Below, piece by piece: positions 26,010 to 41,000 of a stretch of 64,000 nucleotides of DNA. The notes beneath the pieces were generated by a model. The model worked only from the letters and a program-made list of their open reading frames with translations. It did no database searches and had not been told where the DNA came from. This stretch comes from Pseudomaricurvus sp050633365 (GTDB lineage Bacteria; Pseudomonadota; Gammaproteobacteria; Pseudomonadales; Cellvibrionaceae): NCBI GenBank assembly GCA_050633365.1, contig JBOEGJ010000014.1, positions 7,448 to 71,447 on the forward strand. Reading direction: 5' to 3'. Within the stretch, counting starts at the first letter, position 1. Each line of letters opens with the position of its first letter. A program made the position numbers and the translations under genes.

Positions 26010-29000
26010 AGTGCGCCTGGTCATCTGGGCTTAGCTTGCCACCTTTCCAAGTTAATACCTGCTTTTCGGTAAAAGGCGTCGCGTTGCGTTGCGCCCATTG
26101 CTGCTGCATTTTTTGGCGCTTCGAGGTCGATGGTGATACGTGCCACCCCTGACGTCGAACCGCCGCCAAAATAGCGGCACTGGCTAACTTAGGCATCAGT
26201 GTATCATCGTTATCCGCCGATGAAATAACGGGTTGCTCAACCTGCGACGATACCGGCGCGGTGCCGTCACCATCTTGCTCACAAGGAATGGCTCCCTCCG
26301 GTAATTCCACTGGATCTCCATTTTCATCCACCGGTGACAGACACTCTTGCTCGTTGCGCTTATCCTCTTCGGTCTGCGTATCTCCCGTCTCGGTTGAGGG
26401 TAGATTCTGCAAGAATTGTATCAACTCAGCTTCACTCAGCTGTGACGCTTCCGCCGACAAAGACACCGGAACAAAATTCAATCCAGTTTGATCTTGGCCT
26501 GCGCCTTCAGCGCCGAATACCGATAGCACTTGGGTGACGGGATCCCAGGTGAGCTCGGGCAAGATAGTGCGACCGGTGTATAGCCCCTCTTGTGAACCAC
26601 CAATCAAGCCGAGTATTTCTGGTACTGTCGAGACCACCACCCCGTTGAGTGACGGCACATCTGTAATCCGGCCATAGTTACCTAGAATCAAGTCCTCGAG
26701 GAATTGCCCGACAAATTGATCGGCTCCAGCGCCGCCCAGTAAGCGATCGAAGCCTTCACCGCCATCAATAACATCATCGCCGCCAAGTCCGAGATCAGAA
26801 GTATCCACAAAGAACTGATCCAGATCATCGAAGCCCATCACACCAAAGTCGCCAAAAATGATGTCATCACCAGCATCGCCGTTGATTTGGTCATCCCCGC
26901 CACCGCCGAAGGCGCGATCGTTGCCTTCGCCGAGATCCATTTGATCGCTTCCGCCAAGGGTTGGATCATTAGTAATGGCTTCTACAAACTGGTTGTTGGC
27001 GTAGGTAATGGTGCCCTGATCGCCAAAGACCACATCATCCCCCGCACCGGCGTTGACGCTATCGTCGTCGAGACCAGCCAAGATGCGATCATTACCCGCC
27101 CCAGAGTCGATAATGTCATCCCCCGTGGTTGATGCATCCACATCGGTGGTTTGCATCTGAGTCATATCGCCGCTGGTGTCATAGTCGATAACGCCGTTGT
27201 CACCAATGATGTCGTCGTTTCCGGCACCTGTGGTAATAACATCGTCGCCCTGACCGCCAGCAACGGTATTATCGCCGTCACCCAGCTGAACATTATCGTT
27301 GCCGCCGACGGAAGGCTGACCAGTACGAAGCTGCTCAACCACACCGTTGTTGCGCCAGAGAATTTCACCGTGATCGCCAATCACTTGCTTGTCGCCATCG
27401 CCACCAACCACTTGATCATCCCCGTCTCCAGCGATGATGGTGTCTTCGCCATCGCCGACCGTAATGACATCGTCGCCTCCAGCATTTGGTGTTGTGGAGG
27501 TTGCACGAATACGAACATCGTTGAGGTATTGCAACTCACCATTGTCACCTAAGATGGTCGACTGACCGTTACCGGTGGTAATCGCATCTTGGCCAAGACC
27601 GCCGAGTACGCGATTGAAACCATCGCCTGCTAGCAAGGTATCGTTACCTGCAGTGCTAACATCAACGTCAGTGGTTTGCATCAAGATCACATCGCCATTG
27701 GCGTCGTAATCGATCTGACCATTGTCGCCGATGATGTCGTCATCGCCGGCGGTGGTGGTGACTTGATCGTCGCCTTTACCGGCCAGAATGGTATTGTCAT
27801 CACCCAATATATTGATGACGTCATCACCGCCGAAGGTTGCTGCAAGGGTACGAATCTGCTGTATCACGCCAGAGTTAGTCCACAACATCTCACCGTGATC
27901 ACCGATGACTTCTTTGATACCGTCACCAGCATTTAAGGTATCGTCACCATCGCCTAACAAGACAACGGCAGCACCGTTACCTGCGTTGACACTATCGTCG
28001 TCACCCTCACCAAAGGCCGTGGAGGTTGCACGGATCAAGACATTATTGATGTATTGGAATTCACCGCTGTCCGATTGGATATGATCAATGCCGTCGCCAG
28101 TGGTAATGGCATCTTGGCCAAGACCGCCGAGTACGCGATTGAAACCATCGCCTGCTAGCAAAGTATCGTTACCGGCAGTGCTAACATCAACGTCAGTGGT
28201 TTGCATCAAGATCACATCGCCATTGGCGTCGTAATCGATCTGACCATTGTCGCCGATGATGTCGTCATCGCCTGCGGTGGTGGTGACTTGATCGTCGCCT
28301 TTACCGGCAATGACTGTATTGCCACCCGCACCCAAGCTCACCACGTCATCGCCGCCTTGATCCAAGTCGCGACTGATAAGCTGTTGAACAATGCCATTTT
28401 GCGCCCAAGTCATTGCACCGTGATCGGTGAAAATAAAGTGCTCGCCATCGCCAGCGGTAATGGTGTCGTCACCCTGACCGGCGATGACGACGGAGTTATC
28501 CACATCGACATTAATGGTATCGTCGCCGCCATTAGTCGCATCATTGCTTTCGAATGAACGCAGCACTTGCGCTTGCCAAGTGATGGTGGCGTTATCACCA
28601 GCGATGACAGCATCGCCGAATAAGACATCAATAATGTCGGCTCCTTGGCCGCCGAGCACTTGGTTACGCACTCCGCTTTCACCCACGGTAATCGTATCGA
28701 CGTCGCCTACCGTTTCACGGCTGCGAACTCGAACCACACTACCCGCGAGATAAGCGATATCTCCAAGGTCGCCAATAATGATGTTACTGCCTTCGAACTC
28801 GTTGACTTGATCGTCTCCAAGACCTGCAAGAATGCGATCATCGCCTTCGCTGCTGCGAATAAGATCGTTACCGGACACGCTTAAATTCAAGGTAATGATG
28901 GTTTCGAGATCAACTAGCTGACTGGCCAGTAGAGAAGTACCCGCAGCGTTTTGCGCTTCACCTTCGTCACCAAAGATAATGTCGTCACCGGAGCCGCCGT

Positions 29001-32000
29001 CGATATCATCGTCGCCCGCGTTACCGCGAATCACATCAATCTCAGAGCCGCCTAGTATTACGTCGTTGCCATCGTCACCGTCTAGGGTGTCGAAGCCTTG
29101 CTCGCCATAAATACGATCGACGCCTTCATTGCCACTGATTTGATCATCATCGGCGTTGCCATAAAGCACATCGTCGCCCTGACTGCCTTCGATAATGTCA
29201 TCACCATCGCCGGCGTTAACGCGAATTGCCAAGGTGGCGCTACTCGCATCAATAACGTCATCGCCGTCGTTACCAAAGATGTCTAAGCGACGAGTCTCAA
29301 ACCCAAGCGGTGCGGCCAGTGCTGCGTGAGCTGGATTCAATAGGTCGTCGGTCGCTGTTACAACAACCCGATCATTACCCAAGTTTGTGTAGAGACTGGT
29401 GACCGTAATGCTCTCGGTATAAACGCTGGCCACAGTCACTTGATCGTCGCCCGAGCCGGTCCAGATGACCAAGTTGTTATCAAAGTTTCCGCCGGTGGCT
29501 GTGTAATTGATTACCGCCGGAGCTAAACCTGTCACGCTTGTATCGGTAATTATGACCGGTACAGAATCGTCACTGCTGTCGAAGTCACTGATGTAGAGCT
29601 GGTTAATGCCTGCGCCAGCATCTAGGTTTAATTCACCACGAATAAGATCAACAGTACCATCGGCGTTAGTTTGATTGACGAAATCACCATCGGCGCTATC
29701 GGCAACTTCTAAGCGATCATCGCCTAAGCCACTATCGATATTGGTGACTGTATCCACGTAGGTGGAACGCACATTGATTTGATCGTCGCCCGAGCCGGTG
29801 TCGATGTTTAAGGTTTCAACACCGTAGTAATTAATGCCATCAACCCGTGTCGCAACACTGGCGCCAGAAACAGCCATCAAGGCCGCATCGGCAAATTCGC
29901 CTTGGAACTGAACGATCCAATCGTTGCCCATTTTCACAACGGATACATTATCCGTCGCCGGTAAGGCCTCATTGTTGTTCAAGGTATTTCGATGATTGTT
30001 CGGATTAAGTGCTGGCGCTAAAGCGTCAATAAATTCGTCGGCATCAGCATCCCAAGCGATATCAATTTGTTGACCCAAAACTTCAACGCGGAAAGTACCA
30101 GAGGTTGCCTCCACTCGAAGCGTTTGAACATTGCCACTGATCGCTGTGATAGCGCCAATACGAAGCTCTTCAATACGCGCATCTTTCGAGGTGTCGTCAT
30201 CTTCCGTTAAGTTGGTGATATCGGCAATCATCACTGGAATGATCTGGCCCGCAAGCTCACCGCCGAAGGTGATGGTATAACGCTCACCGCTGGCAGAAGT
30301 CTCTTGCTCAACACTCACTCCAGAGTCGACGCCAAAATGCGCGTTCAATGCGGCAATTAAGCTGCTCGCATCAATACCATAAGCGATGTTATTCAAGACT
30401 CCGTAGCTGCCAAAGTCTATATCGAAGTTACCGCCTGCGGCGCGAACCAACAGTTCTTGCTGGGCCGCAAGAGATGGCATGTCCAAACCAATCAAACTGG
30501 TGTCGTTCACTTGCAATTGATTGTCGGCAGCATCGCCGGAATCATCGACATTCAAAACATCGCCCAAGGTATCGGCAGCGCCCATATCCACAACCAACAG
30601 TGCGGCAATTTCATCGACCAATTGTTCGTCGCTGCGAACAGTGATGACATCGTCACCACTTCCTGTCTCAATGCGAGTAACACCCGATACAGTTTTAACG
30701 GTGACATCATCATTGCCACCACCGCTGTTGATGTGGGTCGAACCTTCGTGCGTTGATTCAACGGTGACAATATCTATGCCGCTACCAAGATCAAGGCTTA
30801 GTGCTTCGATGTTGTCGTAGTGAATACCGCCTTTAACTTCGGTGCCGGCAATAGTTCGATCACCACCCATGCCTAAACCGGTAATACGATTTTCGGTCAG
30901 CACGAGGCTTTCGTCGGCCGGACTGTTGCCGTTATAAATATTAAGCACATCGATCTGAACCGCTTCGTCGACACGGGTATTGAGATTGACTGGGCGAACA
31001 AAATACTCATCGCCATCCATCAAGATCACACCTTCGGGAAGTTCGGCCAAGGTCAGCGTGAAAAGATCGTCCGAGATAGATTCAATATCAACGACCGCCA
31101 CCAACTCACCCGCACGCATGATGCTAACTTCGTAAGGATTGCTGGCAATACGGGCGTCGAAACCGCTCACGAACGCTTTCGCGTCTGGGTCCCAAGACTC
31201 AGCAGTAAGATCTGTAATTTGATTACCCGCACTAACGGTGACCGAGCCCTCCGATGGGAAGAGATTGGTTTCGTTGGGCAGCATCACCGGATTATTCAAC
31301 GCGTAGTCGGCACCGATTTGTTCACCACCATTAATGAACACAGGCCCACGAATCAGATTGGTGCGCTCAGCGCCTAGCGCGAAGACTTTCACATCACTGC
31401 CATCGATAAGCAGGTCTTCGATGGCGCTCACATCGACCGCCTGCAACGAATCCCAAGTGCCGGTAGTGAAAGACACACTGTTCTTACTGGTTTCAACCTG
31501 AACTTCATCTAGCTCAGCGTTGCCACTGAAGGCCAGCTCACCATTGTAACTGCGAGTTTCAACGCCGCCGATGGCGACACTAACGTCATCATCTGGAGTG
31601 CCCGACAACACCATAAAGTAATCGTCACCATGCCAGTCAGCGCCAGCGTAGGAGGAGTACTTATCTTCAATGGTGTAGGAAATCTCATAGCGATCGCCCG
31701 TGACAAAGCTGAGATCGGAACGATCTACTGTAAAGGTATCGTTGAGAACATCGTAACCGGTAATAATCGCTGACTCACCCACAGAGTTGCCCGAGAGCAT
31801 CGTCAGCGTCATGCCAACCACGTCGACAAATTCAGTATCTAAGCCATGGCCATCGAGAGAAATATTCAGCTGATAGCTCTCGCTCATTCCTCTTTCGGTC
31901 ACGGATGTTTCGAGTACAGAATAGTCCGAGCTCGTAGTCGAGCTAAAACCACTAAGTGATATATCTAGGTAGTTGATAATCGGAATGTAGTTAGCTTCGT

Positions 32001-35000
32001 AATGCGTTTGCTCGACCCGAGTTGTAACACTTTGTGATTTCGAGTAGGTCACTTCGTAACCCACCTCAACCGAATAAGTACCCACGGTGTCGAATAGCGC
32101 AAGAAGCATTGGATCGTTGACATTACTACTGCCGACGTCAAGATCAGCACTCAAATCAACAATTTCACTCGCTGGAATCAGATCACCATTCTGATCGTAG
32201 ATTTTCAGGTAAGGTACATAACTAGAGACCTGGGTAATCGTCGTACTGGTAAAGATTTGCTCAAAGGTTTTGAGGTAGTCATGCCCAGCGATGTTATCTA
32301 TCGTCACGTTATTGCTGTAGCCATAATTGGTATTGCTACTCACATCGGTGTAAGACAAACCAAAGTCTATATCAAACAAGCCTTGAGCCGAGGCGAGTCG
32401 AACATGAGTCACGACGGCATCATCAATTTGACCGGCATCGCCAATCACAACGGTGGCGCCACTGGCACTTGAACTGGTGGTCAGACCGGCAGTATTTAAC
32501 AGCTGCATCAAATGATCGGCGACCACGTGATTGATCGCGTCACTGTCATCAATATCGGCTTGAGTCACCAGATGGGTAAACTCAACCCCGTCGACGGTAA
32601 TGGTCCAAGCATCACCCACGGCAGGAGAACTGTCGGCGCTTAGTTCAAGCGTAAACTTATCCCAACGATCTTGAGTGTCTGAAATGGTATCGAGTAGTGA
32701 TTCATCGCTGGCAATGGCTAGGTCAGCGGACACTTGGCCTTCATCATTAGCGACAATCACCAACTCATCACCACTAGCGGTAATACTGTGATTGGCAAAC
32801 TGAGCGTCAAAAAGCGCCGCCATCGCATCGAGATCAGCGGTAGCCGTTAAGCTGTGCGACCCCTCTCCCGCGATAGATAGCGTCCAATCATCCCCTGCGA
32901 CCTGTAATCCTGCGACGTCGATGGACTGAGAATAAACGATAATGGATGAGGTCGCCGCAACACCCGAGACTAGCTCGTCTGCACGTAAACTCAAATTCGG
33001 TTGTCCGCCATCAACTCTCTTAACCAATAGGGTGTTAGTTGCCGAGTTGTAGACAGCGGTGTAGGCAGAATCAATATTGTCGGCAAGATTATCGCCAATA
33101 GTATCCAGCGCAAGCGAGCCGTCAGTTTCGTCGGAAACCACAACACTACCGGCCATCACCTGCCAAGCGTCGGCAGTAATCGATCCGTCTAGAACGAGTT
33201 TTTGTTGATACTGATTATTTGAGGTGGTCAGAGTGCCATTACCCAACGCCGAGCTGGTCGTAGTCATCGCACTACCATCGGTTCGCTCTACCGCAAAGAC
33301 ACTATCGCCAGCGGTATAGCTAACGGTGTATGAACCGCTCAAATCGTTGTCGAACTGCGTCGCTAAATCTGCAGCGATTTCAGCCAATGTCGGCGCTACC
33401 CAGCCCGCATCGCCGCTGTCTACGACGGTATAGGTCTTCGAGGTCCCGTCGATATTGACCGTCCACTCCTGACCATCACTGACAATACCTGCGTCGCCAA
33501 TGGTAAACGATCGAGCAACCAGCTCCGATGAAACCGCGTCGACCTCTTCGTTTTCCATCACCGTCAAAGTGACCGCGGTGGTATTGAGATCGGTAATTGA
33601 CAAGGTGTTGCCTGCAACAAAGCCAGAATACTCAATGCGATAATCCGCCCCTAAGCCTGGAGGGGTATCGGATTTCACTTTAGCGATAAGACCCTCGGCT
33701 ATTTCTGTATAACGAGGACTATTATCTGGCGAATAGGTAAAGTCGGTATTGCCGATGGTTAAAGTCCAGACTTGATCACTGGACAGATTGGCAAAGCTCG
33801 ACATATCGGATAAAGCAAAGTCACTCTTTTGCAAAGCTTGCGAGCTTTGCGCCGAGGCCACCGTAACTTCATGCTGAATATCGAGTCGGAAACCAACCCC
33901 TTCATCAACATCCGCGTTACTGATCATGACGTTATTGGTGTCCACCAAGTTAACGCTGAATAAACTGCGGGCGTTGTTATAAAACGTAGCGTTCAACCCG
34001 GTTGTTGCATGGGTGAGCTGATCAACCAAATCCTGCGCGAGAGTTGCACCCGTGCTCGTGTCGTTTGCCGTTACGGTATATTCTTCGCCGCTAACGGTAA
34101 CAATCCAGCGATCGCCATCGGTGACCGTATCTGGGAAGTCGATGCCTGCGGAGCGATACCAACCGTCGGTTTGACCGGTTGTCGACTCAGCCGCATCTTG
34201 CACACCTGCAACACCCGACAACATGTCGGCGGTGACTTCAAACAAATACACATCTTTGTTGTTAGAGCCAGTGCCCTCAACCGTGATGTGCGACATGGAG
34301 TCATCAATACTGCCATCGACCGTGCCGATATTTTCGTTAGGCGTGACATACCAACCGGTATTTTTGTCAGAGCCGTCATCGTTTTTAGTACTGAGCTGCT
34401 GACCGGTGGCCGAGCTGCTATTTTCCAACACAGAGGCTGGAATGAATTTAAACTCAGAGATTTCTTGGTCTTCTAAACTCAAGTGTAATTGATAATCGAC
34501 GTCTTCCGGGACGCCGGTACCGTATGTCGCTGAGGGATTAATCGTACCGTCAACTTCGAGGACGTAAACACCCTCGCCAAGATTCGACATGGTCAAGAAT
34601 GCATCGTTGGTTCTACCACCAACATCTTCGCTACCAGCGTCAACAGAGGCACTACCGAAAGTCGGCACATAAGGGTTGGCTCCATCGACGGGTACATATT
34701 CGCCGTCAACCAATTTCAACAAACGTAAACTGCTTTGCCACCAAATACTGTCACCAGATTGGTAACCAGAATCTACGTCGGCCGTGAAGTCAACTGGACC
34801 ACTTTCCACGACAAACTGGAAGTAATCACGGGTACCGTCACCGGTGGCATTAACCGTCAAGTGCGGCGTATTTTCAGAGTCCGCAATATTGTTGTTACGC
34901 GCCTTACTCCATTTTGCCAAGCTTAACTCTTGCGCGACAAAATCTGCATCGTTGCCAGTAAGTTCATCGATTTCAGCGATACCAACGCTACCACTGAACA

Positions 35001-38000
35001 AACTACCTGAGGCATCCGCAAGCACTTCGCCCTGGGCCAGAATACCCGTTGTTGCACGTTCGACCACTCTGGTGGAGGAATCTGTTTGTAACTGATAAGA
35101 GGTAATAACATCGTCAAGAGTCGTGTCATCGCCATCCATATCGGTAATGACTTTCTCCAACAACAATAAAGTTGGAGTATCGCCATCGGCGATGGTGACA
35201 TCGACAACGCCCATATCAAAACCGTCGTAATCAGTATCGACACTGCTCACTTGATGGCTGATACGGCCATAGTGAGTACCTTCGACAACCGTATCGGCTT
35301 TCGCGCTGAAGACAACAGTTTGCACATCTCTCCAATTAGTTGAGGTAAACGTCAACTCAACAGAATCGGCAAAAGTAGCGCCGTCGTCGTCACTCAGCAG
35401 TAACTGACCATCGTTAGTGACGGTGACCGTCACGTCTTCGGTAGGCTGCTTGCTGAGCACAACACGGTAGCTGTCTTGATTGATTTCGGAAATGTCTTCG
35501 GCCACCAGTGGGCTGCCGTTGTTTTTACTGATAACAACGGATGCTTTGTCGTCGTCAACCACTTCAACCACCATGCGGCTCACCGAGAGGCGATCGTATT
35601 CGTCGCCATCTTGATCGGTTAAGCCCTCCATCACGCTGTGGCGAATCTCAACAAACTGATTGCCCTCAGCCAATAGATCTTGCAAGGCGGTTACCGTGAT
35701 CGTTTGCGCAACAAACCAATTACTGCGATCAAACAATAGCGTTGTGGCGGTTTCATTGCCGTTTAAGGCCACACCTTTGGCACCGAGCTGCTGAGCTTCT
35801 TCGGTTGGAACAACGGCGGTGGCGGTAATTCGAACCACATCTTTTGGCGGACGGGTTAACACGATTTCATAAGTTGTGATGCTATTCGGGTCGACCAAGG
35901 CGGTGCCGTCTTCGTCTTCAAAGGCGCGTAGAGAACCGGCCACTGGGCGAATCAAAACACCTGCCTCATCATCGTCCAAGACATTAGCCGAGATCATGGC
36001 ATTGACTGCATCGAGTCGATCATCGCCACTGGTGATGACGTTTTCAATCAGGCCACTGTGACCAAGCAGATCATCCGCCACCACCGATACCGCATCACCG
36101 TTATTGCCGCCGGCGGTTTCAAAGGTATCACTGCCCAGACCACCAATCAGATTCAGTTGAACGTTTTCATTGGTGCTGTGTACGTAGAAAGTATCATTGC
36201 CTTCCATGCCGTCGATAACGAGATTTTCGATGCCTTCGAAGTTGGTATAACGACCAGCGCCGTAGACGCCAGAAGCGGTTACCACAAAGTCGTCACCAAA
36301 TTCAGTTCCCAAAATCGTGACCGTATCAAAGCCGTCACCACCAGAGATATTCACCGGTGAATTCAGAGCGTAGCTAATAAAGTCGGCACCTTGACCACCA
36401 TTGATGTTGGTGAAAGGCGCTTTAGGGTCATCTGGATTCAACAACACAAAGCTGCGAATCAAGAAGGTATCGTTATCTTCTTCACCGTAGAGCGAAATCT
36501 CTTTGGTGTTGCGATAAATGGTAAAGCTGTCTTCGCCAGTGCCGCCTTTGAGCGTTGCCGCGTAGCTAATACCGTTGGTAATAAAGCCTTTGGTAATCGG
36601 CGTTGTGGGTAATGGCAGGTCATCACCAAAGAGCCCGGCCTGCGCATCCCGTGGCGAGTTAAACACTTGGCCAACTTGGAAGCTATCGTTACCTGCATCA
36701 CCAAATACCGTCATGACCGCACTGGTATCGTCGAAGGTGAAGTTGTCGTCACCATCGCGCCCGTAAACGTTAATGCCACCGTTCAAATCGCTGCCGTAAT
36801 TAATGCGCTCAATGAAATTCCCGGCCACTCGATTGCCTTCATCGTCGAGTTCCATTTGCACAGCATTAATGGAATTCGGACGGAATAGGAAATCATCAAC
36901 CTCGTTGGTACCAAAAACGTTTAAAGTGTTTATGCCTTCGGCATCCCCGATGGACAGGTCATCAACATTAATAATCGAAGACCCAGCGCCGGCCAAAGCA
37001 ATGTTGTAAATATCCGAGCCATCCTGACCATAGAGATTCAAGACTCCGCCAATACCGTTTAAGAAGGTTTGCTCAGCGGCCGCGTTATAGTTGACGTTAA
37101 TGGTATCGTCGGCACCGTCACCGGCAAAAACAGAAGCCTGTAATCCAGTGGCAGAAATGTTAAGCGTATCGCCACCATCGCCGAGATTGATCGTCACGTT
37201 GTCGGTATTTTCCAGAGCCACGTGAACCTGATCGTCACCCTCTCCCGAGTTCAATACCAATCGATCCATAATCGTATCGGCATCAAGATTGATGCTATCT
37301 ACACCGCCACCGGTGTTAATTTCGATGTCGAGCCAATCAACGCCATCGGTCATGTTGACCGTATCGGCGACGTCATAGACGGCGACTACTTCATCGTCAG
37401 AGGCATCGTCGTTGCCTTTGTCGTCGATAAGGTCGGCGTTAACGTTAAAGGTGGCGTTTTCGAATCCGCGCAACCAAACACCATCCCACTCGCTATTTTC
37501 TAGCTCAATGGTGTCGTAGCTAACTTCGTAGCTAGAGCCATCGATTCTGTCTTCCACATAAGCGCTTTGTACCGTCACATCTACAGACGTGGTTTTGTTA
37601 ACGGTGATGGTTTCAGGTAGATAGAAACCCGCCGTGTCTTGGAAGCTGGAGATATCGACACTGTATTCATCGTTGGCAGATGCACCCGTCTTCTTCTGCA
37701 AAATCAAACCGTCATTGAGCACGGCTTGAATATCGACCGTATTTTGCATCTGAGTGATACGGATCAAGGCGTCAACGTTTGCCTCGGTAAACTCGGTACC
37801 CACGCCAGTAGGATTGCCCGCGTCCGCCAGTAAGGCCGCGCGATAAACGGCCCAATTGGATTCGGTCAGATAACGCTCTGTGGTTTCACCGTATTTAACA
37901 CCGGTGGCGTCTTTCAAGTCGGCGGTGTAATCCAGTAAATTCTCGTGGGCGACATCGGCGTTAAAGCGCTCAATGGAGACGGCTTCGAGCTTAGGATCAC

Positions 38001-41000
38001 CGCTGCTATCAACGCCAAAGTAGGCGTAAGTGTAATAGCTGGTATTGAGTAGATTGAGCGCGTTGATGTACGCCTCTTCCATGGCAATGGTATTACCCTT
38101 CAAGGCATTGGTATCGCCAACTTTGGACTCAAACACATAGCCGGAGTCAGAAGGATTACCGACAGAGTAAATAATACGCAGTAAGCGCAGAGTTTCTTCT
38201 GCCTTGGAATTATCCGCCAACAAATCCGATTCGGTTACCGCATCGTCCACGCCGGTTAACCCGGCGTAGCCGCCAGTACCCTGATACCAAGCATTGGCAT
38301 CACTCAGTAAACCTTCATCCCAGATTTGCTGACTGTATTCGTAACGTGCACTACGTTGAGATAAATCCAGGTCGCTACGAGTGTAAACTTTAAGCGCCGT
38401 TTCAGCTTCCCAAGTGTAGTCATTACCGAGGGTCGTTTTTGCCGTCGACAGGGTTAAAAAGCTGTAAACCGATTGCAAGGCATCTTGAACCGCTTGCGCT
38501 TTGCCATCGGTTTCAGTGTTAATCCAATCGAGTAAAGTAGCGTTCCCAATCAACGCATTGAGGCGATCGAGAGAGAATTCACCCGAACCGACAATATCGA
38601 CGCCGTCTTCTTGCAACCCGAGTAGTTCCTGAACTTTTTTAGCAAAGTTCTCGATACTGGTTTGCAAACTTGTTTGACTGGCATTCGGCACCAATGCCGC
38701 CGCCGCATCGCGCAGGGTTTGTAAATCATCCGAGAGCGACAGGGTTTGTTCCTCGCTTTCGATTTGTAGATTTACGGTGGCATCGTCAAGACCGCTATTA
38801 GCAGCGCCATCCACAAGCCCGTCGAGCACACCGATTTGAGCTTGTTTATTGGCGCGAGCCAATGCGCCCTGTACATCGTCGTGATTGACGTTCTCGAGCA
38901 AGCCCGTGAATCCAGTTTGAGTCACTCCAAATTCATCGACGTAACTGATTAAATTGGTATCTTGATTGTAATTGTATTCCGCCAAATCCAAGTCAACTCG
39001 GCCCACGTTCAGGGTCGCGCCACTGCTGTCTTTCACATTCAAGGTTAAGGAATCAGTACCTGGACCACCAGCCAAGCGCAAGGTGCCAGCAATTTCCGAC
39101 AAGTCGAAATTGGCAGGTAGGATTTTTGTAACGGTACGCTGGGTTAAATCATCAAAACGATAGGATGCGTCACCAGTAACCGTGGTCGCCACATAGTTTT
39201 GTTTAACGTTTGGCGTTTCATCCACGTCGGTTGGCATGACCGCCTCAACCTCGTAGAACATAGCCATGAGATCACGGAACAAATTAGAGCCTTGGCCTTC
39301 GGACCAAATATCACTAGGAATCCAGTGATTATGGCTAGCTTCTGCTCCAGGCACAGCGTCAATTTTGGCATCATAGGTGTATTCATAAGAGTGGTAGCCA
39401 AAAAGCCCCCAGCTCCAATGATAAGCAGTGGCAGTTTTCTTTTGCGTGACAGAATCAAAATACAGATCGCCGACATAGAGGTCGGGGTCGTAACCCCAAT
39501 TATCTACACGTTTTCCGCCATCATCGCCGCCACCATAATGTGCACCGCCGCGACCATTTTCTGCAGAGGTATAGATTTGATCCGCTTGGACGTGTCCACC
39601 CCAGATACTGTGAGCAATGGTTTTTCGTAGAAACTCTTCAAAGAAGACGTAATCTAAACTGCGATTTCCGGCCTGAAGATCTCTATCTTCATTTTTGACC
39701 GAGTTGTTCAGGTAGTCATAGTCAAAGCCATTATCTATTTCATCCTGCGTCGCAGCAGCTAAGGCGTCCTTTTGCGCCTGAGTTAGAACGGCGCGATCGG
39801 GCGAGATATTCAATAGGTCTTGATAAGAAATACTGTCAGGTAATTCCGGTGCATTACTGGTGGTACTAAAACCAAATTCAAAATCGCCATCACTGTCGAG
39901 ACCATCGGTGACGCTCTTAAGAATCGCCTCCTCAAATTTATCCACATCGGCGCCATACTGAGAAGTGCCATAAAAGGCCTCGTTCACTTCTTGGTAGATA
40001 CCTTTAGTGATATTTCCGAAATCGATTCTGTCCCAAAGGGTCACATTGGCGACGGGATCATCCTGTGCCCGCTCAACCGCTTGCGCGTAAAGTTTAAGGG
40101 CTACCGATAGGTTGGCCTCCAACAATTTCCAATGGATTGGATTCATGAGAACTGCAGCGACTTCGGCATTCACCTCGTCGGAGGTCTCGTTGTTTTTATA
40201 CCATTTCCGGAAAAACTCCTGGAAAAGTGCCTGCATTTCGGCACCTTGCGCATTGCGCTTATGGAAAATAATATCGTTATAACGCAATTCAGGCGCACCA
40301 TTGACCTGATCTTCATAAAGCTCTTTTTCGACGGTATAGACAGCGCTGCTCTCGGGGTAAACCACTTCGAAGGTTTCTTCGCCGCCGCCCAAAATAACTT
40401 CGTCGTCGCCGCTACCGGTATTAATGAGTAGCTCTAACTCAGCATTGAGACCGTACAGATAAATCTCGTCATCGCCACCGCCCGTAACCAACGCTAAGCG
40501 CTCGATATTACTTACGCCTTCCAACTTCAAACCGGCACCGTACAAATACTGCTTACCAGTATTGTCTGTGAAGATGTAGAAAGCATCGGCCAGTGCCGTA
40601 CCCGCGACAACCACCGTATCGAATCCAGAGCCACCGTTGATCACCACGCGATTGTTTTGTACGTAGTTGATCAACACATCGCTATCGGACTCATCGATGT
40701 TATTTTCTTCATCGCCCGCGCCAGCGGTAACTTTATTGCCCGCAAGTTCTTCGCCATCGGATTGTAAGTGCGCCTTCAAGAAGAAGGTGTCATCCCCAGA
40801 TTCACCGTAAAGCTCGAGCACACCAACGTTGTGATTGACTTCGAAATAATCGTCGCCACTACCGCCGAAGAAGTAACCATTGACGCTAACACCCGCGGTA
40901 ATACCATCATCGCCTTTCACCACATCGATAATGCGACCGTCGGCCAAGGTTACGGTTTCTGTTTCAATGACTCGACCGATCAAAAAGTTGTCATCGCCTT

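Noticed and set aside
26334..28900. Regular spaced repeats that superficially resemble a CRISPR or satellite array
   Set aside because: The periods are multiples of three within one reading frame, repeat copies are degenerate and not palindromic, and there are no unique spacers or cas genes. They are protein repeats.
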